Shown one piece after another: positions 8,933-19,307 of a stretch of 64,000 nt of DNA. Positions within the stretch are counted from its first letter, which is position 1. Every line of letters begins with the position of its first letter. A program made the position numbers and the translations under genes. The stretch is taken from contig NZ_CP048834.1 in the NCBI RefSeq assembly GCF_012971745.1, forward strand, positions 868,001 through 932,000. The letters run 5' to 3'. This DNA is from Starkeya sp. ORNL1 (GTDB lineage Bacteria; Pseudomonadota; Alphaproteobacteria; Rhizobiales; Xanthobacteraceae). The notes under the pieces were generated by a model, which saw only the letters and a program-made list of their open reading frames with translations, searched no databases and was not told where the DNA came from.

Positions 8933-11242
8933 GTGCGCAAACCCCGCCCCACTGCCAAACACACGCCCAAGCCCCGCCTGCCGCAGGGCCTGCCGACCAA
9001 GGAGGCGCTGACCGCCTTCATCGCGGAGCATGGCGGCGATGTCGGCAAGCGCGACATCTCCCGCGCCTTCGGGCTCGACGGGCAGGACCGCATCGCGCTG
9101 AAGGCGATGCTGCGCGAATTGAAGGGCGAGGGCGTCGTCGAGGGCAAGCGGCGCCGGCTCCACGTGCCGGGCGCCCTGCCCGCGGTCGTCATGTCCGAGA
9201 TCGTCGAGCGCGACGAGGACGGCGAACTGATCGCGGTACCGATCGACTGGGACGAGGCCGAGCACGGCGATCCCCCACGCATCATGGTCAAGCTCGCTCG
9301 CCGCGGCCGCCTCGCCGGTCCGGCGCCGGCGATCGGCGACCGCGTGCTGCTGAAGACCGAGGAGATCCCGGAAGCCGACGGCCATATCCGCCATACCGGC
9401 CGGGTGCTGAAGCTGGTCGAGAAGGCGCGCGCGCAGGTGCTCGGCATCTTCCGCAAGGACCGCCAAGGTGGCGGGCGCCTCATCCCGGTCGACAAGAAGA
9501 ATATGGGCCGCGAGCTCATCATCCCGCCGGATTTCGAGAACGGCGCCGAGGAAGGCGACCTGGTGGCGGTGGAGATCGTGCGCCACCATGCCTATGGCCT
9601 GCCGACCGCCAAGGTGAAGGAGCGGCTCGGCTCGCTCGCCACCGAGAAGGCGGTGAGCCTGATCGCCATCCACGCCCACGCCATCCCCCACGTGTTCCGC
9701 CGCGAGACGCTGGCGGAAGCCGACGCCGCCAAGCCGGCAACGCTGGCGGGGCGCGAGGATTGGCGCGCGCTGCCGCTCATTACCATCGACCCTCCCGACG
9801 CCAAGGATCATGACGACGCCGTGCATGCGGTGGCGGACGAGGATCCGGAGAACAAAGGCGGCTTCATCGTCACCGTCGCCATCGCCGATGTCGCCTGGTA
9901 TGTGCGGCCCGGCTCGTCACTCGACCGCGAGGCGGTGGTGCGCGGCAATTCGGTGTATTTCCCCGACCGCGTCGTGCCGATGCTGCCCGAGCGCATCTCC
10001 AACGACCTGTGCTCGCTGCGCCCGCTGGAAGACCGGCCGGCACTCGCCGTGCGCATGGTGATCGCGGCGAACGGGCGCAAGAAGCGCCATACCTTCCACC
10101 GCATCATGATGCGCTCGGCGGCGAAGCTCGCTTATGCGCAGGCGCAGGACGCGATCGAAGGGCGCACCGACGAGACCACCGCGCCGCTGCTCAATGACGT
10201 GCTGCGCCCGCTCTATGCTGCCTATGCCGCGGTGAAGAAGGCGCGCGATGCCCGCGAGCCGCTGGAGCTCGACCTGCCCGAGCGCAAGATCCTGCTGAAG
10301 CCGGACGGCACGGTCGACAAGGTGGTGGTGCCGGAGCGGCTCGACGCGCACCGGCTGATCGAGGAGTTCATGATCCTCGCCAATGTCGCCGCCGCCGAGA
10401 CGCTGGAGGAGAAGCGCATCCCCCTCGTCTATCGGGTGCATGACTCCCCCTCGCTGGAGAAGTTCTCCTCGCTGCGCGAATTCCTCAAGACGCTCGACAT
10501 CGCGCTGCCGAAGACCGACACCATCCGGCCCTCGCACTTCAACGCCATCCTCGCCCGGGCCGAAGGCACCGAGCTGTCGCCGCTGGTCAACCAGGTGATC
10601 CTGCGCTCACAGGCGCAGGCCGAATACGCCAATGAGAATTACGGCCATTTCGGCCTGCATCTGAAGCGCTATGCGCACTTCACCTCGCCGATCCGCCGCT
10701 ATGCCGATCTCATCGTGCACCGCGCTTTGATCCGCGCGCTCGATCTCGGCCGCGACGGACTGCCGGAGAGCACCACGCCGGAGGGGCTCGCCGAGGTCGC
10801 CGCGCGCATCTCCGCCGCCGAGCGCCGGGCGATGTCGGCCGAACGCGAGACCATCGACCGGCTGATCGCCCACCATATGGCGGAGCAGATCGGCGCCACC
10901 TTCAAGGGCCGCATCGCCGGGGTGACGCGGGCGGGACTTTTCGTCGCGCTCGACGATACCGGGGCGGACGGCTTCATACCGGCGGCGACGCTGGGCCAGG
11001 ACTATTACCGCTATGAGGAATCCCGCCACGCGCTGGTCGGCGAGCGTACCGGCGAGGTGCACCGGCTGGGCGACCGAGTGGAGGTAAAGCTGGTCGAGGC
11101 GGCCCCGGTCGCCGGCGCGTTGCGATTTGAGCTTCTATCCGAGGGCGCCTATGTAGCGGGCGCGGGCCGTACTCGCTCGCGCGGCGGACGCCGCGAGGAG
11201 AGCCGGCCGAAGACCGGGCGCCGCCGCTACGGTCCGCATTGA
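8933..11242 (+). CDS. rnr: Ribonuclease R
   Basis: A 769-aa 3'-5' exoribonuclease of the RNB/RNase II family that degrades structured RNA. The order is an N-terminal helical region, cold-shock-like domains, the RNB catalytic domain, then an S1 domain and a basic R/G-rich tail (RSRGGRREESRPKTGRRR). The RNB acidic cluster is visible as IDPPDAKDHDDAVHA followed by YFPDRVVPMLPERIS and the C-terminal YAHFTSPIRRYADLIVHR. The frame starts with GTG at 8933, with a GAGG 12 nt upstream. Its distance from topA is enlarged by the MFS and hydrolase genes. Confidence 0.96.
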   Translation: MRKPRPTAKHTPKPRLPQGLPTKEALTAFIAEHGGDVGKRDISRAFGLDGQDRIALKAMLRELKGEGVVEGKRRRLHVPGALPAVVMSEIVERDEDGELIAVPIDWDEAEHGDPPRIMVKLARRGRLAGPAPAIGDRVLLKTEEIPEADGHIRHTGRVLKLVEKARAQVLGIFRKDRQGGGRLIPVDKKNMGRELIIPPDFENGAEEGDLVAVEIVRHHAYGLPTAKVKERLGSLATEKAVSLIAIHAHAIPHVFRRETLAEADAAKPATLAGREDWRALPLITIDPPDAKDHDDAVHAVADEDPENKGGFIVTVAIADVAWYVRPGSSLDREAVVRGNSVYFPDRVVPMLPERISNDLCSLRPLEDRPALAVRMVIAANGRKKRHTFHRIMMRSAAKLAYAQAQDAIEGRTDETTAPLLNDVLRPLYAAYAAVKKARDAREPLELDLPERKILLKPDGTVDKVVVPERLDAHRLIEEFMILANVAAAETLEEKRIPLVYRVHDSPSLEKFSSLREFLKTLDIALPKTDTIRPSHFNAILARAEGTELSPLVNQVILRSQAQAEYANENYGHFGLHLKRYAHFTSPIRRYADLIVHRALIRALDLGRDGLPESTTPEGLAEVAARISAAERRAMSAERETIDRLIAHHMAEQIGATFKGRIAGVTRAGLFVALDDTGADGFIPAATLGQDYYRYEESRHALVGERTGEVHRLGDRVEVKLVEAAPVAGALRFELLSEGAYVAGAGRTRSRGGRREESRPKTGRRRYGPH

Positions 11243-11253
11243 AGAGCGTGCCG

Positions 11254-11700
11254 ATGAGCCTCATCGTCCATCCCGCCACGCCGGCCGAGAGCCGTCCGGT
11301 CGGTACCGCGATCAAGCGCGGCTTCCTGATGCGCTGCCCGCATTGCGGCGAAGGCGCGCTCTATCGCGCCTATCTCAAGGTGAATGACCGCTGCCCGTGC
11401 GGCGAGGAGCTGTGGCACCAACGCGCCGACGACTTTCCGCCCTATGCGGTGATCACGATTGTCGGCCACATCATCGTACCGCTGGTGCTGGCCCTGGAGA
11501 TCGCATGGCACCCGGCGCTGTGGATCCATCTCGTGCTGTGGCTGCCGCTCACCGCGCTCCTCAGCGTCGCGCTGCTGCCGCCGGTAAAGGGCGCACTGAT
11601 CGGTTACCAATGGGCGCTGCGCATGCATGGCTTCGACCGCACCTCCGAGGAATATGAGCCGGCGCCGCCCTCGCAGCGCGGCGGGTCGCCGGCGCCATGA
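11254..11700 (+). CDS. DUF983 family membrane protein
   Basis: A 148-aa protein with an N-terminal zinc-ribbon-like segment (MRCPHCGEGALY...DRCPCGEEL) followed by two membrane helices (VITIVGHIIVPLVLAL and LVLWLPLTALLSVALLP). This is the DUF983 layout. The ATG at 11254 is 12 nt after the rnr stop and is preceded by GAAGAG. The gene overlaps the next gene by ATGA. DUF983 follows rnr in many Rhizobiales, but its biochemical role is unknown. Confidence 0.88.
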   Translation: MSLIVHPATPAESRPVGTAIKRGFLMRCPHCGEGALYRAYLKVNDRCPCGEELWHQRADDFPPYAVITIVGHIIVPLVLALEIAWHPALWIHLVLWLPLTALLSVALLPPVKGALIGYQWALRMHGFDRTSEEYEPAPPSQRGGSPAP

Positions 11701-12437
11701 GCGTCGACGAGGCTCCCGAACGGCTGGTCAATCTCCGGCGCGAACAGGTCCATCCCAATCGCCGTCCGGTCGATGCGGCGACGCTGGTCCTCATCGATCC
11801 CTCCGGCCGCAAGCCGCGCGTGCTGCTTGGCCTGCGCCATGCGCGGCAGAAATTCGTGCCGGCCAAATTCGTCTTCCCGGGTGGGCGGGTCGATCCCGCC
11901 GACCGCCGCATGCCGGTATACGGCGCGCTCGATGCCGAGAGCGAGCGCCGGCTGGAGGCCCGTGTGGTGCGCCCCAGCCTGTCGCGCTCGCGAGCGCTGG
12001 CGCTCGCCGCCATTCGCGAAACCTTCGAGGAAACGGGGCTGCTGCTCGGCACGCGCGAAGCCGGCAGCCCGCCTTTGGCACTGCCGCCGGGCTGGGAGGG
12101 CTTCGGCGCCGCCGGCGTTTTCCCAAATCTCGAAGCGCTGCGCTTCGTTGCCCGCGCCATCACCCCGCCGCGGCTGGTACGGCGCTTCGACACCCGCTTC
12201 TTCATGGCCGATGTGCGCGATGTCGCCCATGAGGTGAAGGGCGTGGTGGGTCCGGATTCGGAACTGACCGAACTGCGCTGGCTGACCCTCGAGGAAGCCA
12301 AGGCGGCGGATATTCTCACCATCACCCGCAACATATTGGGCGAGGTGGAGCAACGTCTCGCTCCCGGCGGCTATCGCCGCCCGGTGCCATTCTATTATAT
12401 GCGCGGCGGCGCGTTCCGCTGCGACACGCTGGATTGA
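11697..12437 (+). CDS. NUDIX hydrolase
   Basis: A 246-aa protein overlapping DUF983 by 4 nt (ATGA). The Nudix signature is split: FVFPGGRVDPADRR supplies the G-rich part and, after a 40-residue insertion, AIRETFEETGLLLG supplies the REUxEExGU catalytic helix. It should hydrolyse a nucleoside diphosphate linked to another group in a metal-dependent way. The large insert is typical of NUDT19/CoA-type relatives, but the substrate is not defined. Confidence 0.87.
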   Translation: MSVDEAPERLVNLRREQVHPNRRPVDAATLVLIDPSGRKPRVLLGLRHARQKFVPAKFVFPGGRVDPADRRMPVYGALDAESERRLEARVVRPSLSRSRALALAAIRETFEETGLLLGTREAGSPPLALPPGWEGFGAAGVFPNLEALRFVARAITPPRLVRRFDTRFFMADVRDVAHEVKGVVGPDSELTELRWLTLEEAKAADILTITRNILGEVEQRLAPGGYRRPVPFYYMRGGAFRCDTLD

Positions 12438-12480
12438 TACGAACGACGTTTCTTCCTGGTGCGCATACTCACTGGTACGC

Positions 12481-13647
12481 ATGGCCTCTTCCGAACAATC
12501 GATCACCGCCTCCACCGCCGCGTCATTGGCGGCGGCGATCGGCGCCATTTCGGTGGTCGGCATCGGGCTTGGCCTGTCCGTGCCGCTGCTGGCCCTGGAA
12601 ATGGAAGCGCGCGGCATCCCGCGCACCTGGATCGGGCTGAACACCGCCATGGGCGGCATCGCCACCATATTGCTCGCGCCGTTCATGCCGCGGCTGGTGC
12701 GGCAGTACGGTGCCGGACCGATGCTGATCGGCGCCATCGTCCTCGCCATCGCCACCCTGATCGGCTTCAAGGCGACACCTTCCCTCGCCGCCTGGTTCGT
12801 GCTGCGCTTCCTGTTCGGCGCGGCGCTGTGCGTGCTGTTCGTGGTCAGCGAGTTCTGGATCAACGCCGCGGCGCCGCCGCAGCGGCGCGGCCTGGTCATG
12901 GGCGTCTATGCGACGGTGCTGTCGCTCGGCGTCGCCGGTGGGCCGGCAATCCTCGGCGTCACCGGCATCGAAGGCTGGGCGCCCTATCTCGCAGGCGCCG
13001 CGCTGTTCGCGCTGGGCACCATCCCGGTGCTGATCGGCGCCAATGGCGCGCCCGAGGTGCATACCGAAAGCCGCCTCGGCATGATGGCGCTCATCCGCAT
13101 CGCGCCGAGCGCGACGCTCGCCGGCCTCATCTTCGGCGCGGTCGAAACCGGGGAGATGAGCTTCCTCGCCATTTACGGCCTGAGGCGCGGGCTCGACGAA
13201 CAGACCGCGGCGCTGCTGATGACGATGGCGCTGCTCGGCGGCGTCGCCTGCCAGATCCCGCTCGGGCTGCTCAGCGACCGCATGGACCGCCGCAAGCTGC
13301 TGCTCATCTGCGCGGTGGTCGGCGTGGTCGGCTCCCTGCTGCTGCCGGCATTGGCCATGGATGGCTGGGCGATCCGGGCGGTGCTGTTCGTATCCATCGG
13401 CGTCGTTGCCGGGCTCTACACGGTCGGGCTCGCCCATCTCGGCGCACGTTTCGAAGGCGCCGAGCTCGCCGCGGCCAACGCCGCCTTCGTCATGCTCTAC
13501 AGCATCGGCCTGATCATCGGACCGCCCATGGTCGGCGCCGGCATGGATGCACTCGATCCGCACGGCTTCGCCTATACGATCGCGGCGCTGCTCGGCGTCT
13601 ATGCGGTGGTGGTCGCCTGGCGCATCGCGCGGGTGCCGCGGAAGTAG
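12481..13647 (+). CDS. MFS transporter (YcaD/UMF-like)
   Basis: A 388-aa, 12-helix major facilitator protein. Landmarks are GLGLSVPLLALEMEARGI near the N-terminus, a conserved EFWINAAAPPQRRGLVMGVY loop, and the mid-protein LLSDRMDRRKLLL loop. This resembles the YcaD-like branch. It follows the NUDIX gene by 43 nt on the same strand. The transported substrate is unknown. Confidence 0.88.
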   Translation: MASSEQSITASTAASLAAAIGAISVVGIGLGLSVPLLALEMEARGIPRTWIGLNTAMGGIATILLAPFMPRLVRQYGAGPMLIGAIVLAIATLIGFKATPSLAAWFVLRFLFGAALCVLFVVSEFWINAAAPPQRRGLVMGVYATVLSLGVAGGPAILGVTGIEGWAPYLAGAALFALGTIPVLIGANGAPEVHTESRLGMMALIRIAPSATLAGLIFGAVETGEMSFLAIYGLRRGLDEQTAALLMTMALLGGVACQIPLGLLSDRMDRRKLLLICAVVGVVGSLLLPALAMDGWAIRAVLFVSIGVVAGLYTVGLAHLGARFEGAELAAANAAFVMLYSIGLIIGPPMVGAGMDALDPHGFAYTIAALLGVYAVVVAWRIARVPRK

Positions 13648-13766
13648 TGCTTAGCGTCTCTTGGGCGTTCGTCACTCCAAAGCGACGCGCAGTGTACGGT
13701 CAGCCTCACTTTTGCGTAATGTCGCCTCAAGCTGTTCGGAATACCTGACGGTGGAGATTTTGCACC

Positions 13767-14297
13767 ATGGCGAAGCTCGTCTTTGGAATGAACCAGTCCC
13801 TGGACGGCTACGTCGACCACCTGGCAATGCCGACAGGCCCCGCACTCTTTCGTCACTGGACAGAGCACGTGCGCGACCTGACGGGCAGTGTGTACGGTCG
13901 CCGCATGTACGAGATCATGCGTTATTGGGACGAAGACCGTCCTGAGTGGAGCGCGGAGCACCGCGAATTCGCGGCGGCGTGGCGGCGCCAACCGAAGTGG
14001 GTCGTGTCGCGCTCGTTAAAGTCGGTCGGCCCCAACGCCACACTTGTCGAGGATGACATCGAGACGGTGATACGTGGCCTGAAGGCCCGGATGGTTGGGG
14101 AGATTGCAGTTTCCGGACCAGACCTGGCACGAAGCCTGACCGATCTTGGTCTTGTCGATGAGTATCGACTCTACTTGCACCCTGTCGTGCTCGGTCGCGG
14201 CAAGCCATTCTTCGCCGGCCCGCGACCAACGCTCCGCTTTGTTTCCACGGATCACGTTGGCGAGGACGTGATCAGGCTGACATACGTTCCTGCCTGA
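13767..14297 (+). CDS. RibD C-terminal / dihydrofolate reductase-like protein
   Basis: A 176-aa member of the RibD_C fold family, usually annotated as 'dihydrofolate reductase family protein'. Visible features are [12 protein letters not shown] at the N-terminus, [19 protein letters not shown], and [24 protein letters not shown] near the C-terminus. Such proteins bind NADPH-like ligands, but most have unknown reactions. The base composition is somewhat lower in GC than that of its neighbours, which suggests a recent arrival between the core MFS and rpmG genes. Confidence 0.85.
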   Translation: MAKLVFGMNQSLDGYVDHLAMPTGPALFRHWTEHVRDLTGSVYGRRMYEIMRYWDEDRPEWSAEHREFAAAWRRQPKWVVSRSLKSVGPNATLVEDDIETVIRGLKARMVGEIAVSGPDLARSLTDLGLVDEYRLYLHPVVLGRGKPFFAGPRPTLRFVSTDHVGEDVIRLTYVPA

Positions 14298-14496
14298 CCG
14301 CGCGTCTCGCCAAACGGACTGCGCCTTGCGCTGCAACCGACGTCCCAACGGACGCAGCACCCGCGCTGCATTCCTTGACATTCGCGTGGCAATCAAGGAT
14401 ACGGACCATCAACGAGCGGCCTTTGTGTCGCGCGATCCCATTCACATCGACGTGGCGCTAACGGGTCCGCCCGGCCACGCTCTAAGGAGACCGGCC

Positions 14497-14664
14497 ATGG
14501 CCAAGGCGGCGACCATCAAGATCCGGCTCGTGTCGAGCGCCGACACCGGCTATTTCTACGTGACCAAGAAGAACTCGCGCACCATGACCGACAAGCTGGT
14601 CGTGAAGAAGTACGACCCGGTCGCGAAGAAGCATGTCGAGTTCCGCGAAGGCAAGATCAAGTGA
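14497..14664 (+). CDS. rpmG: 50S ribosomal protein L33
   Basis: A 55-aa ribosomal protein, the standard length for proteobacterial L33 lacking the CxxC zinc motif ([20 protein letters not shown] ... [12 protein letters not shown]). A strong AAGGAGA ribosome-binding site lies 7 nt before the ATG at 14497. A rho-independent terminator follows directly, so it is probably a single-gene transcript. Confidence 0.97.
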   Translation: MAKAATIKIRLVSSADTGYFYVTKKNSRTMTDKLVVKKYDPVAKKHVEFREGKIK

Positions 14665-14690
14665 TCTGACGCCTCCGCGCTCAGAACGAC

Positions 14691-14720
14691 AAAAGGCGCC
14701 GCGAGGCGCCTTTTTTATTT
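14691..14720 (+). terminator. Rho-independent terminator of rpmG
   Basis: The sequence AAAAGGCGCC-GCGA-GGCGCCTTTTTT forms a strong stem with a tetraloop followed by a T tract, 27 nt after the rpmG stop. The flanking A and T runs could let it work in both directions, so it might also serve pleD. Confidence 0.93.
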
Positions 14721-14981
14721 TCTCGAATATGCCGGGAATTCCAGAAATCAGGTGGCCAGAGATTCGGTAATAGGAGATCGGCGGGCAGCGGACCAGAGAG
14801 GCCGTCCGGCATCGCCGCCCGCCGATCGAACCCCACGGACCCAGGAGATGCGGCGGACCTGAGCACTCCGCAGGGCAAGCCATAATCGGAATGGGCGAAG
14901 GCTAACGCAAAGTCCGGCGAAAGCAATCCGCAAATCAGAAATTCGAAATGAATTCTCATGCTTGGAGTCGAATCGGCTACC

Positions 14982-16355
14982 TCAGGCAGCAACATACACC
15001 ACGCGGTTGCGTCCCTCGCGCTTGGCCCGGTAGACCGCCTGGTCCGCCCGCCGCAGCAGCGTGGGCACATTGTCGACCACGCCCTCGCGCGTGGCAATGC
15101 CGACGCTGATGGTGACGTCGATCGACCGGGTGCCGCCAAGTATGGCGAAGGGCTCCGACTCGATGCGCTGACGCAGCCGCTCGGCCACCATCTGCGCGAT
15201 TTTCAGGTCGGTATCGGGCATCGCGACGACGAATTCCTCGCCGCCATAGCGGCAGGTGAGATCGATGCCGCGCACATTGCTGCGCAACCGCAGCGCGAAC
15301 TCGCGCAGCACGTCGTCGCCGGCAGTATGGCCGAAGCTGTCATTGACCGCCTTGAAGAAATCGACGTCGATCAGCATCAGCGAAACCGGGCGCCCGCGCA
15401 CCGCCGCCTGGTCGAGCATCACCGCGAGGTGGTTCTCGAGATAGCGGCGATTATGCAGCCCGGTCAGGCCGTCGGTGATCGCCATCTCCAGCGACTGCTG
15501 GACGGTGTCGCGCAGCCGGTCGGTGTAGCGGCGCCGGCGCACCTGGGTGCGGGCGCGGGCGAGCAGTTCGTTGCGGTCGACGGGGCGGATCAGATAGTCG
15601 TTCACGCCGAGATCGAGTCCGCGCAGCAGGCGGTCGCGATCCTCGAGCTCGGCCAGCAGCAGGATCGGCAGATAGCGAGAGCGCTCCAGCGACCGGATCT
15701 GGCTGCACAGCCTGAGCGCATCGAAATTGTCGAGGTCGAGGCTGATGATGGCGAGGTCGTGGTCGCCCTCGGCGAGCCGGAACAGCGCTTCCTGGGGATC
15801 CTGCTGGGTCTCGACCTCGTGCTCGCTGAGCAGCATGTCGGCCATGCGCGCCAGCGCGGCCGGCCGGTCTTCCAGCAGCAATATGCGCCCGCCGGCCCCG
15901 GTCTCCGCCAACACGTCCATCAGCGGGTCGGGCAGGCCGAATTCGCGCGTGGCGGTGGCACGCGTGCGCAGTTCGTCGGTGACCATCTTCAGCCGCACCA
16001 GCGAGCGCACGCGGGTGAGCAGCGCGACATCGTCGAACGGCTTGGTGACGAAGTCGTCGGCGCCCGCCTCGATGCCGCGCACACGGTCCGAGGGCTGGTC
16101 GAGCGCGGTGAGCATGATGATCGGGATATGGTAGGTCGCCGGATTTTCCTTGAGGCGGCGGGCCACCTCGAAGCCGTCCATGATCGGCATCATCAAGTCG
16201 AGCAGCACGATATCGCATTGGCCGCGCTCACATATTTCGAGCGCCTGGAAACCGTTGCTGGCGGTGACGACGTCGAAATAGTCGGCCGAAAGCCGGGCCT
16301 CCAGCAGGCGCACATTGGCGGGAACGTCGTCGACGACGAGGACGCGCGCGGTCAT
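14982..16355 (-). CDS. pleD: PleD response regulator diguanylate cyclase
   Basis: A 457-aa protein with two receiver domains and a GGDEF domain, the PleD layout. REC1 carries the phospho-acceptor Asp at residue 53 (IVLLDLMMP) and the TKPFDD switch segment. REC2 (about 155-270) is degenerate. The GGDEF domain has the active-site RYGGEEF near residue 370 and an RGID inhibitory I-site five residues before it. It makes c-di-GMP at the developing pole and is normally controlled by DivJ/PleC kinases. It lies 4 nt downstream of divK. Confidence 0.96.
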   Translation of the reverse strand: MTARVLVVDDVPANVRLLEARLSADYFDVVTASNGFQALEICERGQCDIVLLDLMMPIMDGFEVARRLKENPATYHIPIIMLTALDQPSDRVRGIEAGADDFVTKPFDDVALLTRVRSLVRLKMVTDELRTRATATREFGLPDPLMDVLAETGAGGRILLLEDRPAALARMADMLLSEHEVETQQDPQEALFRLAEGDHDLAIISLDLDNFDALRLCSQIRSLERSRYLPILLLAELEDRDRLLRGLDLGVNDYLIRPVDRNELLARARTQVRRRRYTDRLRDTVQQSLEMAITDGLTGLHNRRYLENHLAVMLDQAAVRGRPVSLMLIDVDFFKAVNDSFGHTAGDDVLREFALRLRSNVRGIDLTCRYGGEEFVVAMPDTDLKIAQMVAERLRQRIESEPFAILGGTRSIDVTISVGIATREGVVDNVPTLLRRADQAVYRAKREGRNRVVYVAA

Positions 16356-16359
16356 CGCC

Positions 16360-16731
16360 TCATGTCTCGCGGACGAAGTGCCGAACCGTTTCCAGGAACT
16401 TGGCGACCGAGATCGGCTTCGACAGATAGGCCTCGCAGCCGCCCTCGCGGATGCGCTCCTCGTCGCCCTTCATGGCGAAGGCGGTGACTGCGACCACGGG
16501 GATCGCGCGCAGCTCGGGATCTTCCTTCAGCCAGCGCGTCACATCGAGACCGGAAACCTCGGGAAGCTGGATGTCCATCAGGATGAGATCCGGCTTATGC
16601 TTGCGGGCGAGTTCCAGCGCCTCGGCGCCGTTGCGCGTCTCCACGGTCGCATAGCCGTGCGCTTCCAGCAGATCGTGAAAGAGCTTCATGTTGAGCTCGT
16701 TGTCTTCCACGATCAGAATGGTTTTGGCCAT
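16360..16731 (-). CDS. divK: Single-domain response regulator DivK
   Basis: A 123-aa stand-alone receiver domain, close in length and sequence to Caulobacter DivK ([20 protein letters not shown] ... [13 protein letters not shown] ... [10 protein letters not shown]). The acceptor is Asp53. DivK carries phosphate between DivJ/PleC and DivL-CckA and so controls cell-cycle progression and asymmetry. It is followed after 4 nt by pleD, the conserved alphaproteobacterial divK-pleD operon. Confidence 0.95.
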   Translation of the reverse strand: MAKTILIVEDNELNMKLFHDLLEAHGYATVETRNGAEALELARKHKPDLILMDIQLPEVSGLDVTRWLKEDPELRAIPVVAVTAFAMKGDEERIREGGCEAYLSKPISVAKFLETVRHFVRET

Positions 16732-16876
16732 GTTACTCTCGGTGTCGCGGTTCTCGGTGTGGTTGCTCGCGGTATTTGCGCCGCCTCAGGCGGCCCCCAC
16801 CGGACAAGAAACCCGGCCCGACGAACCCGGCCTGCCACGGTGGGCAAACTAGCCCTCATTCCTTACGGAACAACAA

Positions 16877-17191
16877 ATGCGATCGTCTAAACTCCGGCCT
16901 TTGACCACGGCAGTAGCGGCCCGCGAAGTCGCCATCGGCGCCCTCGGCTTCCTCGCCGTCGATCCGGAGCGAATCGGCCCGTTCCTCGCCGAGAGCGGCC
17001 TCTCCCCGGCGGACCTGCGCGGTGTCGTCGGCTCGGCGGCCTTTCAGGTAGCCATTCTCGACTATCTCATCAATCGCCAGGATCTGCTGCTGGAATATGC
17101 GCGCGGCGCGCAGATTGATCCCGGCCATGTGGTCGCCGCCCGCGAGATCCTCGCCCACGAGCCGGCGGACCGGAATCCGGACCGGGGCTGA
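16877..17191 (+). CDS. DUF3572 family protein
   Basis: A 104-aa all-helical protein with the DUF3572 core (AIGALGFLAVDPERIGPFLAESGL ... FQVAILDYLINRQDLLLEYA split over two helices). No catalytic residues or membrane segments are apparent. It is divergent from divK and 9 nt ahead of dinB, the arrangement usually seen in Rhizobiales. The function is unknown. Confidence 0.85.
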   Translation: MRSSKLRPLTTAVAAREVAIGALGFLAVDPERIGPFLAESGLSPADLRGVVGSAAFQVAILDYLINRQDLLLEYARGAQIDPGHVVAAREILAHEPADRNPDRG

Positions 17192-17200
17192 GGGAGTGCC

Positions 17201-18523
17201 ATGGCTGCGATGCCCGGGCTCTGCCGCGACTGCCTTGCCGACACCGGCGGCGCGCTGCGCTGCCAGCGGTGCGGCAGCCCGCGCACGCTCGTGCATGGCG
17301 AACTGCTAGCGCTCAGCATCGCCCATATCGATTGCGATGCCTTCTATGCGGCGATCGAGAAGCGCGACGATCCCTCGCTACGCGACAAGCCGCTGATCAT
17401 CGGCGGCGGCAAGCGCGGCGTCGTCTCCACCGCCTGCTACCTCGCCCGGGTAACCGGCGTGCGCTCGGCCATGCCGATGTTCAAGGCGCGCGCGCTCTGC
17501 CCGGACGCCGTGGTGATCAAGCCGAACATGGCGAAATATGTCGCGGTCGGCCGGCAGATGCGCGAGCGCATGCTGCGCCTCACGCCGCTGGTGGAGCCGC
17601 TTTCGATCGACGAGGCATTCCTGGACCTTTCCGGCACGCAGCGGCTCCACGGCGCGCCGCCGGCGCATCTGCTCGCCCGTTTCGCCCGCGATGTCGAAGC
17701 CGAGATCGGCATCACCGTCTCGATCGGGCTGGCGCCGAACAAATTCCTCGCCAAGCTCGCCTCAGACCTCGACAAGCCGCGCGGCTTCGCGGTGATCGGC
17801 GCGGCCGAGGCGCGGGCCTTCCTCGCCCCGCGCCCGGTGGGCGCCATTTGGGGGGTCGGCAAGGCGACGCAGGAGCGCCTCGCCCGCGACGGCTACCGCA
17901 CCATCGCCGACCTGCAGCAGGCGAACGACGTGGACCTGGCGCGCAAGCTCGGCGCCGAGGGACTGCGGCTGGCGCGGCTCGCCCGCGGCGAGGATAATCG
18001 CCGGGTCAATCCGGAGCGCGAGACCAAGAGCATCTCGTCCGAGACCACCTTCGATGACGACATCGCCGAATTCCGCTTCCTGGAGCAGACGCTGTTCCGG
18101 CTCGCCGAGAAGGTCTCGGCGCGGCTGAAGGCGGCCGAGCTTTCCGGCCGCACCGTGACCTTGAAGCTGAAGACCGCGGATTTCCGCCTGATTACCCGCG
18201 CCCGCTCGCTGGAGGCGCCGACCCAGCTTTCGCACCGCCTCTTCGATACCGCCCGCGAGTTGCTGGCCCGCGAGACCAACGGCACGCGCTACCGGCTCAT
18301 CGGGGTCGGGGTCTCGGAACTCGAGGACCCGACGCTGGCCGACCCGGCCGACCTGGTCGACGTCCAGGGCACCAAGCGCGGCGTCGCCGAACTCGCCATC
18401 GACAAGCTCAGGGCGAAGTTCGGCACCGACGCGGTGGGCCGCGGCATCCTCATCGACGCGCCGACGCGCGCCTCCAACGCTACTTCGCGCACGGTTCCTC
18501 AGGAAGCGCCTCGAAAGCGGTGA
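17201..18523 (+). CDS. dinB: DNA polymerase IV (DinB)
   Basis: A 440-aa Y-family translesion polymerase. Catalytic carboxylates are in [12 protein letters not shown] (D44) and [11 protein letters not shown] (D137, E138). The palm, thumb and little-finger regions are full length. An extra N-terminal extension holds a CxxC-x9-CxxC zinc-finger-like motif (C8, C11, C21, C24), common in alphaproteobacterial DinB. Its last 44 nt overlap the 3' end of the convergent eipB gene. Confidence 0.95.
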   Translation: MAAMPGLCRDCLADTGGALRCQRCGSPRTLVHGELLALSIAHIDCDAFYAAIEKRDDPSLRDKPLIIGGGKRGVVSTACYLARVTGVRSAMPMFKARALCPDAVVIKPNMAKYVAVGRQMRERMLRLTPLVEPLSIDEAFLDLSGTQRLHGAPPAHLLARFARDVEAEIGITVSIGLAPNKFLAKLASDLDKPRGFAVIGAAEARAFLAPRPVGAIWGVGKATQERLARDGYRTIADLQQANDVDLARKLGAEGLRLARLARGEDNRRVNPERETKSISSETTFDDDIAEFRFLEQTLFRLAEKVSARLKAAELSGRTVTLKLKTADFRLITRARSLEAPTQLSHRLFDTARELLARETNGTRYRLIGVGVSELEDPTLADPADLVDVQGTKRGVAELAIDKLRAKFGTDAVGRGILIDAPTRASNATSRTVPQEAPRKR

Positions 18524-19307
18524 GCTGGCCACGCAGCACGAAGTCGCCATAGTCCAGCTTCAGCGCCCGGCTGACGCCGTTGTCGTAGAGATCGAAGCTG
18601 ATCACATAATCGGGCGTGGTGGCGCTGGTGCCGCGCTCGAAATAGCTGATGGTCACGGGAAAGCGCGTGCGCCCCGCCAGCCCGGTCGCCTTGGCGGCAT
18701 CCTCGAGCCCGTCGGTCGCGGTCTTGGCCTTGCCGATGATGGCGAGCGTGTCATAGACCTTCTTGCCATCGGAGGAGCCGTCATAGACCGGCACTTCCAG
18801 CACCGGATCGCCGGCCTCGGCCTGGGTCAGCACCTTGATCACGTGCTGGGTCGGCAGCACCACGTCGGGACCGAGCGAGAAGCTCTCCTTGGCCGGCTTG
18901 GTAGCATTGACGAACAGCTTGCCGTCGCGCCGCTCGGCGACACCATCGGCATCGTCGCGAACCTCGGCATTGATCTTGTTCTGGATCTTGAAGCGATAGG
19001 TGTTGGCTTCGCCGTCTTCCCACGTCGTGGTGGAGAGCGCACTGGTCATGCGCCCGCCCCCGTCCGTGTCGAGATCGGTGCGCTGCACGAGTTTCACGGT
19101 GTAGCCGTTGCAGGCATTGCCGCGCATCTCATAGACAATCTCCCCTTGCGCGGCCTCCACATTCTTGGCGGCCTTGGAGCCGTCGAGCGAGAGCGCATAG
19201 ATGGCGCGGTGCGGGGCGAGCTGGATCGCCGCGGCCGAAGCACTTCCCACCGGCACGAGGCATAGCAGGCCAAGGCCGCAGGCGCGGGCGAAGTCGTCGA
19301 GACCCAT
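18480..19307 (-). CDS. eipB: EipB-like periplasmic protein (DUF1849)
   Basis: About 275 aa. The start at 19307 has GGAG 9 nt upstream and gives a signal peptide ([15 protein letters not shown]). The mature part matches DUF1849 ([53 protein letters not shown]). EipB of Brucella is a beta-spiral periplasmic protein needed for envelope integrity, with a disulphide between an early Cys and a C-terminal Cys; both are present here (GNAC and EEPCAK). The assignment to EipB itself, rather than a paralogue, is inference. Confidence 0.87.
   Translation of the reverse strand: MGLDDFARACGLGLLCLVPVGSASAAAIQLAPHRAIYALSLDGSKAAKNVEAAQGEIVYEMRGNACNGYTVKLVQRTDLDTDGGGRMTSALSTTTWEDGEANTYRFKIQNKINAEVRDDADGVAERRDGKLFVNATKPAKESFSLGPDVVLPTQHVIKVLTQAEAGDPVLEVPVYDGSSDGKKVYDTLAIIGKAKTATDGLEDAAKATGLAGRTRFPVTISYFERGTSATTPDYVISFDLYDNGVSRALKLDYGDFVLRGQLTAFEALPEEPCAK

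Noticed and set aside
14958..16487. 509-aa open frame antisense to pleD
   Set aside because: A GC-driven shadow; PleD has receiver and GGDEF motifs in the correct frame.
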